A stretch of 5,296 nucleotides of DNA from Ruminococcus sp. UBA3855 (lineage in GTDB: Bacteria > Bacillota > Clostridia > Oscillospirales > Ruminococcaceae): assembly GCA_002392545.1 (NCBI GenBank), contig DGHF01000078.1:1-5296 (forward strand), read 5' to 3'. The position numbers and the translations under genes were made by a program. The notes beneath the pieces are model-generated. The model ran no database searches, was not told the origin of the DNA, and saw nothing but the letters and a program-made list of their open reading frames with translations. Positions within the stretch are counted from its first letter, which is position 1. Every line of letters starts with the position of its first letter. Positions 1 through 4,582 of this stretch are shown piece by piece.

Positions 1-9
1 TACTTATTT

Positions 10-15
10 TACAAT
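10..15 (+). promoter_or_regulatory. Possible -10 box (TACAAT) of the HTH/membrane operon
   Basis: TACAAT lies about 33 bases before the ATG at 49, so a transcript would start near 22 and leave a short leader holding the ribosome binding site at 35-41. The -35 box would lie outside the window and cannot be checked. A second AT-rich match, TATACT at 22-27, is less likely because its start point would fall on the ribosome binding site. Confidence 0.25.
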
Positions 16-48
16 CGCCTATATACTATAAATCAAAGGAGAAATCAT

Positions 49-558
49 ATGAAAACATATAGTGTGAAAGAAATTGCTGATTTGCTGAAAACAAATCCTG
101 AAACTGTGAGACGCTGGATTCGTACAGGAAAATTGAAAGCCGTTCAACAGTCACGGAAAGACGGAAATGTGGTAACTGAACAAAGCTTGAAAGATTTTTT
201 AGAATCTTCGCCCAAATATAAAAGTATTGTGGCGATGACATTAGGAATTGCCAGTTTATCATATGGTCTATTAGGAGTGGGAGGAGCTGTTACAGCTACA
301 GCTACTTTTATTGCTGCTCTTTTAGCTAAAAACAGTTCAAAAGATATGGCAGAAATTAACAACTTAGAAATACCTAACTCCGATATAGAAAGGGTTGTTA
401 CTGAATCTATCAATGAATTCGAAAAAAGCATTACGGAAAAAAAGGAAGAGGTGGAAAGGATTAAACAAGAAATTATTAAAGAAGAAGAAAAAGTAAGAAA
501 TTTGAAAGAATTTCTGCATGAAGTTCATTCAAATTCTACACAAACTGAAGATGATTAG
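49..558 (+). CDS. Membrane-tethered helix-turn-helix protein with C-terminal coiled coil
   Basis: This 169-residue protein has three visible parts. Residues 3-52 form an excisionase/MerR-like winged helix-turn-helix of the HTH_17 kind, with SVKEIADLLK, then the recognition helix NPETVRRWIRTGKL, then a DGNVVTEQSLKDFLE tail typical of the wing and last helix. Residues 60-93 are continuously hydrophobic and rich in Gly, Ala and Thr, long enough for one long span or a tight membrane hairpin. Residues 108-160 are charged (EKKEEVERIKQEIIKEEEK) and should form a coiled coil. AAAGGAG at 35-41, seven bases before the ATG, fixes the start. The stop is followed within 15 bases by the next gene, so the two are almost certainly cotranscribed. 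I do not recognise the whole architecture. It could be a membrane-bound regulator, or a protein that has reused the HTH for another contact. The reading frame is secure; the function is unknown. Confidence 0.85.
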   Translation: MKTYSVKEIADLLKTNPETVRRWIRTGKLKAVQQSRKDGNVVTEQSLKDFLESSPKYKSIVAMTLGIASLSYGLLGVGGAVTATATFIAALLAKNSSKDMAEINNLEIPNSDIERVVTESINEFEKSITEKKEEVERIKQEIIKEEEKVRNLKEFLHEVHSNSTQTEDD

Positions 559-565
559 GAAGGTG
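557..565 (+). promoter_or_regulatory. Ribosome binding site overlapping the upstream stop codon
   Basis: AGGAAGGTG begins inside the TAG stop of the HTH gene and ends eight bases before the ATG at 574. The overlap of stop and Shine-Dalgarno sequence suggests that the two genes are translated together. Confidence 0.7.
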
Positions 566-573
566 AAATTAAG

Positions 574-906
574 ATGAAATCGTGGGACTATTCAAATCTT
601 TCTCATGAGGCAAAGGAACACGGCGGTGTAAAAGCTTATCAAGATTATATGCATGAGCAAGGGCGACAGGAGGGGTACGAACAAGGACGGCGGAACGAAA
701 TCGAAAAAATTATTCACATTCTTTGCATGCTTATTATCACTAAAATTTTAACTTATATTTCCCCATTCATATTGAATTTTTGTAAGAATATTTGGGTTAA
801 TTTTAAGAAAGTTTGTAAGGATATTTGGTATAATTTAAAGGAAAAATTTCAATCAAAAAAATCCAGTGCAACTGAAAATACTGCGGTGGATGGTACTAAT
901 ACATAA
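574..906 (+). CDS. Small single-span membrane protein of unknown function
   Basis: This 110-residue protein starts with a polar segment containing SWDYSNLSHEAKEHGG, followed by a Gly/Arg/Glu-rich stretch (QGRQEGYEQGRR, residues 29-40). A hydrophobic segment at about residues 46-69 is long enough for one transmembrane helix. It is followed by a basic, amphipathic tail built from two copies of an 11-residue unit (CKNIWVNFKKV at 70-80, CKDIWYNLKEK at 81-91) and a polar Ser/Thr/Asn-rich end. The N-terminal WDYS-LS-EAK-HGG pattern reminds me of other short clostridial membrane proteins, but that is from memory and unverified. The gene lies 15 bases behind the membrane-tethered HTH gene and ends just before a terminator, so the two form a closed two-gene unit and their products may interact in the membrane. 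Both are visibly richer in A and T than the glycyl-tRNA synthetase and lipoprotein genes, which fits an accessory or acquired origin. Confidence 0.8.
   Translation: MKSWDYSNLSHEAKEHGGVKAYQDYMHEQGRQEGYEQGRRNEIEKIIHILCMLIITKILTYISPFILNFCKNIWVNFKKVCKDIWYNLKEKFQSKKSSATENTAVDGTNT
781..846 (+). repeat. Tandem 33-bp imperfect repeat inside the small membrane protein gene
   Basis: Copies at 781-813 and 814-846 match at 25 of 33 positions by eye and stay in frame. They encode two consecutive 11-residue units with Cys, Lys, Ile, Trp, Asn and Lys at matching places. An 11-residue period is that of a hendecad amphipathic helix, lying here directly after the membrane segment. Confidence 0.6.
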
Positions 907-948
907 AACCATATAACAAAGTAAGTGATGTACTGAAAGAAAAACAAC

Positions 949-994
949 AAAAAAACTGTTGCGTCAAATAAGCGGCGCAACAGCTTTATTTTTT
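949..994. terminator. Bidirectional Rho-independent terminator
   Basis: CTGTTGCG (956-963) pairs with CGCAACAG (976-983) around a 12-base loop. On the plus strand it is followed by CTTTATTTTTT, and on the minus strand by seven T (complement of 949-955). It can therefore end both the HTH/membrane operon (stop at 906) and the convergent glycyl-tRNA synthetase gene (stop at 1013). Confidence 0.85.
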
Positions 995-1012
995 GCACAA
1001 AATGATACAAAA

Positions 1013-2395
1013 TCAATAAGCAAGTTTTTCCTCTAACCATGCTTCCAGTTCAGCAATGGGGAGGCGAACCTGTTCCATAGTGTCACGTTCACGGATAGTA
1101 ACACAATTATCATTTCTTGACTCAAAGTCAAAGGTAATGCAGAACGGTGTACCGATTTCGTCTTGACGGCGGTAACGCTTGCCAATGCTTCCGGTTTCGT
1201 CAAAGTCAATGCTCCACTTCTTGGAAAGCTTTGCATAGATTTCCTGTGCTTCTGCGGAAAGCTTCTTAGACAAGGGCAATACAGCTGCCTTGAAAGGTGC
1301 AAGATACGGATGCAGTCTCAATACAACACGAATGTCATTCTTTTCCGCATCCAATACTTCGGTATCATAAGCTTCTGTCACAATGGCAAGGAACAGACGC
1401 TCTACACCAAGAGAAGGCTCAATGACATAAGGGATATACTTTGTATTGTCGTCAGGGTCAAAGTATTCCATGGAAGTATTGGAATGGGTTTGGTGCTGTG
1501 TGAGGTCATAATTGGTACGGTCAGCAATGCCCCAGAGTTCGCCCCAGCCAAATGGGAACATATATTCGAAATCCGTGGTTGCCTTAGAATAGAAACTCAA
1601 TTCCTTCTGGTCATGGTCACGCAGACGGAGATTTTCTTCCTTGATACCTAAGCCAAGCAGGAAATCACGACAGTAGCTCCTCCAGTACTGAAACCACTCT
1701 AAATCAGTATCAGGCTTACAGAAAAATTCCAGCTCCATCTGTTCAAATTCACGAACACGGAAAATGAAGTTTTTCGGGGTAATTTCGTTTCTGAAAGATT
1801 TACCAATCTGTGCCACACCAAAGGGAACTTTCTTTCTTGTGGTGCGCTGGATATTCTGGAAATTCACAAAGATACCCTGTGCTGTTTCCGGACGGAGATA
1901 TAATTCACTCTTTGTATCTTCGGTAACGCCCTGAAACGTCTTGAACATCAGATTAAACTGACGAATGTCGGTGAAATCGCATTTTCCGCAGTTTGGACAG
2001 GGAATCTGCTTTTCACGAATATAATTCATCAGCTGTTCATTTGACCAGCCGGCAGGGTTTGTGCCGTCAAAGTCTTCAATCAAATTATCTGCACGGTGTC
2101 TTGTCTTACATGCCTTGCAGTCTGTGAGAGGGTCGGAAAATCCGCCCAGATGTCCGGAAGCTACCCATGTTTGCGGATTCATAAGAATAGCGGAATCAAG
2201 TCCCACATTATAGGGGCTCTCCTGAATGAACTTCTTTCTCCAAGCGTTCTTAATGTTATTTTTCAGTTCCACGCCCAAAGGTCCAAAGTCCCATGTATTG
2301 GCAAGACCGCCGTAAATTTCAGAACCTGCATAGACAAAGCCCCTGCCTTTGCACAATTCGACAATCTTTTCCATACTTTTTTCGGTGTTTTTCAT
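1013..2395 (-). CDS. glyS: Glycine--tRNA ligase, single-chain (eukaryote/Thermus-type) class II enzyme
   Basis: The enzyme attaches glycine to tRNA-Gly with ATP in the cytoplasm, probably as a homodimer. The 460-residue length fits the bacterial alpha2 type rather than the two-subunit GlyQ/GlyS type. The N-terminus carries the family signature GRGFVYAGSEIYGGLANTWD and DFGPLG. Further on are SGHLGGFSDPLTDCKACK (C93, C96) and CPNCGKC (C133, C136, C139), a likely metal-binding insertion. Class II motif 2 is at about 201-225 (FRNEITPKN...REFEQMELEFF) and motif 3 at 330-338 (GVERLFLAI). The anticodon-binding domain runs from about 354 to the end, with GKRYRRQDEIGTPFCIT. A longer reading from ATG 2413 is possible, but the strong AGAAGGA at 2402-2408 sits six bases before the ATG at 2395 and homologues start near MEKIVELCK, so 2395 is preferred. 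It has its own promoter about 60 bases upstream and the shared terminator downstream. The gene appears intact. Confidence 0.97.
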   Translation of the reverse strand: MKNTEKSMEKIVELCKGRGFVYAGSEIYGGLANTWDFGPLGVELKNNIKNAWRKKFIQESPYNVGLDSAILMNPQTWVASGHLGGFSDPLTDCKACKTRHRADNLIEDFDGTNPAGWSNEQLMNYIREKQIPCPNCGKCDFTDIRQFNLMFKTFQGVTEDTKSELYLRPETAQGIFVNFQNIQRTTRKKVPFGVAQIGKSFRNEITPKNFIFRVREFEQMELEFFCKPDTDLEWFQYWRSYCRDFLLGLGIKEENLRLRDHDQKELSFYSKATTDFEYMFPFGWGELWGIADRTNYDLTQHQTHSNTSMEYFDPDDNTKYIPYVIEPSLGVERLFLAIVTEAYDTEVLDAEKNDIRVVLRLHPYLAPFKAAVLPLSKKLSAEAQEIYAKLSKKWSIDFDETGSIGKRYRRQDEIGTPFCITFDFESRNDNCVTIRERDTMEQVRLPIAELEAWLEEKLAY

Positions 2396-2401
2396 GTGTT
2401 T

Positions 2402-2408
2402 TCCTTCT
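2402..2408 (-). promoter_or_regulatory. Ribosome binding site deciding the glyS start
   Basis: The complement reads AGAAGGA, six bases before the ATG at 2395. It lies inside the reading frame that begins at the alternative ATG at 2413. That upstream ATG has only a weak CGGAAA in front of it, so initiation at 2395 is favoured. Confidence 0.75.
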
Positions 2409-2452
2409 TTCATAGAATTTCCGACAATGGATATGCCGGATTCATGTTATCT

Positions 2453-2481
2453 ATTATACTATACCTGCAAAAAAAAGTCAA
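2453..2481 (-). promoter_or_regulatory. Sigma-70-type promoter of glyS
   Basis: On the minus strand TTGACT (2481-2476) is followed after 17 bases by TATAAT (2458-2453). This predicts a start near 2446 and a leader of about 50 bases. The leader is too short for a T-box riboswitch, the usual tRNA-responsive control of synthetase genes in Firmicutes. Confidence 0.85.
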
Positions 2482-2520
2482 GATTTTTTTCAAAAAGGTG
2501 TCATATTTCTGTAGGGTCTT

Positions 2521-2540
2521 CCGTCTTTATGTGTAGACGG
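2521..2540. promoter_or_regulatory. Inverted repeat between divergent promoters, possible operator
   Basis: CCGTCT and AGACGG form a perfect 6-bp dyad around TTATGTGT. It lies between the -35 boxes of the glyS promoter (2481) and the lipoprotein promoter (2573), 32 bases upstream of the latter. It is outside both predicted transcripts, so a DNA-binding site is more likely than an RNA hairpin. A 6-bp dyad can arise by chance. Confidence 0.3.
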
Positions 2541-2572
2541 TTCACAAATTGATTACAGAATGAGAATGCAAC

Positions 2573-2601
2573 TTGACATTTTCAGTAAAACCGTGTATAA
2601 T
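2573..2601 (+). promoter_or_regulatory. Perfect-consensus sigma-70 promoter of the lipoprotein gene
   Basis: TTGACA (2573-2578) and TATAAT (2596-2601) both match the consensus exactly and are separated by 17 bases. Transcription should start near 2608, giving a leader of about 35 bases. Expression is expected to be strong unless repressed. Confidence 0.9.
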
Positions 2602-2625
2602 ATAGTTATTCCAATATCATTGAAT

Positions 2626-2632
2626 GAAAGGA
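2626..2632 (+). promoter_or_regulatory. Ribosome binding site deciding the lipoprotein start
   Basis: GAAAGGA ends 10 bases before the ATG at 2643. An in-frame TTG at 2634 is only one base after this site, too close for initiation, so the ATG at 2643 is chosen. Confidence 0.75.
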
Positions 2633-2642
2633 TTTGTTCACC

Positions 2643-3707
2643 ATGAAGAAATTTATGAAAAATGTTCTGGCTGTCTGCCTGACAGCTTCCCTTGCAATTG
2701 TCGCTGTTGGATGCAGTGATAAATCAGGCGGCGAGGGCAGTACTGATGCCGGTTCTAACAGCAAGATGCCTGTAGAAACTGTTTCCCTCGACCAAGTAAA
2801 GCAGGAACTGACATTTAATTACAATCAAGGGCCTGTTGTGGAAGCTACCGAAGCCGGAGAAGATGCAGAGGAAAACCTTGCTGAAGAAGAAACCATTATG
2901 GAAGAAGTCACCGAAATGGTCACAGAAACCAATGCAGACGGTCAGCCCGAAACCAACAAAGAAGGTATTGTCAAGATGCAACCTGTCGTTGTTGAAACTC
3001 GTCCTGTCTCTGCATCCAATAACAAACCTGCCACCAATAACAATAATAGTAATAGTAATAACAACAGCAGTTCCGCTGATGGTAATTCCAGCAGTGCCGA
3101 CAATAATTCCACTCCCGAAAATACTTTCCCCACCAGAGCCAACAGCAACAACAACAACAATGGTAACAACGACACCCCCAGCACCCCTGATGCGCCCTCT
3201 CTCGACCCTGCTCCCACCGTTGCACCTGTGGAAACTCCCTATACCCCTGTTTATGATACCTGCAAGGCTTACTGGCTCGATATGACTCAGATGGGCGACT
3301 ATACATTCAACGGTGAATTTCTCGTCATTACCTTCCAAGTCAAGGAGGATATTCCCGACGGAAATTACCCTGTCACCATCGCCACCACTGATATTGCAAG
3401 CTGGGAACTGACACAGTATACTCCTCATATCATTAACGGCGAAATCGGTATCAATTCTACCCCTGCCGCACAGGAGGAAATCGGGGATGATTTCACTTTG
3501 AAACTGAACAGTGTCACTGCAAAGCAGGGCGATACTGTCACAATTGCAATGGAATTGCAGAATAACCCCGGTTTCTGCGGTTTCGTTATCGATGTACAGT
3601 ATGATTCCAATGCTCTTTCCATCGTGGAAGCAAAGGGCGGAAACGACTTCCAGAAGGCTGTTACCGTCAATAATGTTTCCGGCACTGATGCTAATTCTGC
3701 TGAATAA
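2643..3707 (+). CDS. Cell-surface lipoprotein with cohesin halves in swapped order (putative circularly permuted cohesin)
   Basis: This 354-residue protein starts with a lipoprotein signal (MKKFMKNVLAVC...AVGC). Cys24 should be lipidated, anchoring it outside the membrane. Residues up to about 120 are acidic (AEENLAEEETIMEEV), about 121-175 are Asn/Ser-rich and about 176-202 Pro/Thr-rich, together making a long flexible stalk. Residues about 206-271 look like the C-terminal half of a cohesin (AYWLDM, FNGEFLVITFQVKEDIPDG, NYPVTI, NGEIGI). Residues about 282-351 look like the N-terminal half (VTAKQGDTVTIAMELQNNPG, FCGFVIDVQYDSNALSIVEA). Cohesins bind dockerins and build cellulosome-like complexes, and run N-half then C-half. 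Here the order is reversed, yet the two pieces add up to one full domain of about 140 residues joined by about 11 residues. The alternative is two truncated tandem cohesins. No frameshift explains it: the stop is followed by a terminator hairpin within 30 bases. The gene has its own strong promoter. Dockerin genes lie just downstream on the other strand. Confidence 0.85.
   Translation: MKKFMKNVLAVCLTASLAIVAVGCSDKSGGEGSTDAGSNSKMPVETVSLDQVKQELTFNYNQGPVVEATEAGEDAEENLAEEETIMEEVTEMVTETNADGQPETNKEGIVKMQPVVVETRPVSASNNKPATNNNNSNSNNNSSSADGNSSSADNNSTPENTFPTRANSNNNNNGNNDTPSTPDAPSLDPAPTVAPVETPYTPVYDTCKAYWLDMTQMGDYTFNGEFLVITFQVKEDIPDGNYPVTIATTDIASWELTQYTPHIINGEIGINSTPAAQEEIGDDFTLKLNSVTAKQGDTVTIAMELQNNPGFCGFVIDVQYDSNALSIVEAKGGNDFQKAVTVNNVSGTDANSAE
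3018..3071 (+). repeat. Low-complexity AAY/AGY codon tract encoding the Asn/Ser linker
   Basis: A run of near-repetitive AAT, AAC, AGT and AGC triplets encodes an almost pure Asn/Ser segment in the lipoprotein stalk. A second short run of AAC/AAT triplets occurs near 3144-3171. Such tracts can change length by slippage without breaking the frame when whole triplets are gained or lost. Confidence 0.6.
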
Positions 3708-3734
3708 TTCATTTTCTGTCATATGAACCAAAAT

Positions 3735-3759
3735 GGCTGGGCAATCGCCCAGCCGTTTT
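3735..3759. terminator. Shared Rho-independent terminator between lipoprotein and dockerin genes
   Basis: GGCTGGGC (3735-3742) pairs perfectly with GCCCAGCC (3747-3754) around the loop AATC, followed by GTTTTG on the plus strand. On the minus strand it is followed by ATTTTGG. It sits 28 bases after the lipoprotein stop and 23 bases after the convergent dockerin gene's stop, so it probably serves both. Confidence 0.85.
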
Positions 3760-3781
3760 GTTGTAATGATAATTTTTGATG

Positions 3782-4543
3782 TTATTCCAGCGTTTCCAGC
3801 CCCACGAGGGATTTCAGAATTTTCATTGCATCTGCATCCTCGACAGTGTCGTTGTGATTTACGTCAGAAGCCAGTACGCCGTAATTGCTCAATGTGCGGA
3901 TACCCAACAAAGATTGATTCACTGCCAGTACGTCAACAATACCTGTTTCTCCGTCTGCGGTTGCATCTCCGCTTATGATTTCAACGTTGCCTGTATCCCC
4001 TGTCAGCTCATAACCAATGTCCCATTTTACAACAAGTTCATGACGGATAACATTCTTGAATTCTTCACCAAGCAAATCCACACCGTTTCCAATATATGTG
4101 AGGGCACAGGAACGCCCATATTCAGGGGCATTAAAGGGGCAATATGTCGGCGGTATAACTTCCTGAACCATCCATTCACTGCCTTCTGTACTGCCGATAA
4201 TATCGCCAACTTGTAACTCTTTTCCGTCAATTTCAGAAACACTGCCATCCAGCCAGCCTCTGCACTCAAGCCCCTTAGCAACAGGCAACACTGTGTAGTT
4301 TGCATTTCCATTTACACGAAATACACCTGTCACCATAAAACAAGCTCCCGTAATCCCTTTCAAACTCAATTTTTCACGAGAATAAGAGAACGTTTCCGTT
4401 TCAAGTACATAATCATCATAGCCATGGTAGGCAAAGTCAAGTGCCCTCTCACTTTCAGAGGATGCATTTGCATTTAGAGGAATCACCGGAATGCAAGCCA
4501 GACTTAACAGCAATGCAATAACTCCATTCAGTTTCTTTTTCAT
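3782..4543 (-). CDS. Secreted dockerin protein with an unrecognised domain (paralogue 1)
   Basis: This 253-residue protein has a Sec signal peptide (MKKKLNGVIALLLSLACIPV) with a likely cleavage site after NANA at residue 27. Residues about 28-190 form a domain I do not recognise. Residues 192-253 are a type I-like dockerin with two EF-hand-like repeats. The first loop, DATADGETGIVD, has acidic or polar ligands at loop positions 1, 3, 5 and 12. The second is DVNHNDTVEDAD. Each is followed by a helix (VLAVNQSLLG; AMKILKSLVG). Dockerins bind cohesins in a calcium-dependent way, so the protein probably docks to a surface or scaffold cohesin. The central domain holds FMVTGVFR, ECRGWL, EIDGKELQVGDIIGSTEGS and GNGVDLLGEEFKNVIRHELV, all shared with the adjacent paralogue; it looks beta-rich. 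No glycoside hydrolase signature is visible. AAGGAGGG at 4550-4557 supports the start. It follows paralogue 2 by 39 bases with no terminator between, so they are probably one operon. Confidence 0.93.
   Translation of the reverse strand: MKKKLNGVIALLLSLACIPVIPLNANASSESERALDFAYHGYDDYVLETETFSYSREKLSLKGITGACFMVTGVFRVNGNANYTVLPVAKGLECRGWLDGSVSEIDGKELQVGDIIGSTEGSEWMVQEVIPPTYCPFNAPEYGRSCALTYIGNGVDLLGEEFKNVIRHELVVKWDIGYELTGDTGNVEIISGDATADGETGIVDVLAVNQSLLGIRTLSNYGVLASDVNHNDTVEDADAMKILKSLVGLETLE
3784..3990 (-). repeat. Dockerin-coding direct repeat, copy 1
   Basis: This stretch covers the whole dockerin plus the residues just before it. Positions 3784-3971 (188 bp) are identical to 4585-4772. Differences appear at 3972 and 3975 only, up to 3990; the sequences then diverge sharply. 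Confidence 0.95.
4035..4100 (-). repeat. Second conserved block of the paralogues, copy 1
   Basis: Positions 4035-4078 (44 bp) match 4833-4876 exactly, and the block continues to 4100 with three mismatches. It encodes most of the GNGVDLLGEEFKNVIRHELV segment of the unrecognised domain. It is separated from the dockerin repeat by about 45 divergent bases. Confidence 0.85.
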
Positions 4544-4549
4544 GATAAA

Positions 4550-4557
4550 CCCTCCTT
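4550..4557 (-). promoter_or_regulatory. Strong ribosome binding site of dockerin paralogue 1
   Basis: The complement reads AAGGAGGG, six bases before the ATG at 4543. It is a near-perfect anti-16S match inside the 39-base gap behind paralogue 2, and no hairpin terminator is seen in that gap. Confidence 0.8.
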
Positions 4558-4582
4558 CAAAATTGTTTCATGATTTTACATT

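Noticed and set aside
2396..2413. ATG at 2413 as the glyS start
   Set aside because: Its own upstream site is weak, and it would place the strong AGAAGGA inside the coding sequence. The family normally starts close to the 2395 position.
2634..2642. TTG at 2634 as the lipoprotein start
   Set aside because: It lies one base after the ribosome binding site and adds three residues before a normal lipoprotein signal. The ATG at 2643 has proper spacing.
2724..3731. A 335-codon open frame on the minus strand opposite the lipoprotein gene
   Set aside because: It is a shadow of the repetitive linker codons, with unnatural Ile/Val/Gly runs. It has no signal, domain or supporting start, and it crosses the shared terminator.
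3700..3780. A frameshift cutting off the rest of the trailing cohesin half
   Set aside because: I read the region after the stop in all frames. It holds no cohesin-like residues and runs straight into the terminator hairpin at 3735.
4480..4500. SLAC in the paralogue 1 signal peptide as a lipobox
   Set aside because: The residues at -3 and -2 (Ser, Leu) do not fit a lipobox. A standard NANA cleavage site follows ten residues later, which suits a soluble dockerin protein.
4544..4582. A promoter or terminator between the two dockerin genes
   Set aside because: The 39-base gap has a strong ribosome binding site but no hairpin with a T tract and no paired -35/-10 boxes, so cotranscription is more likely.
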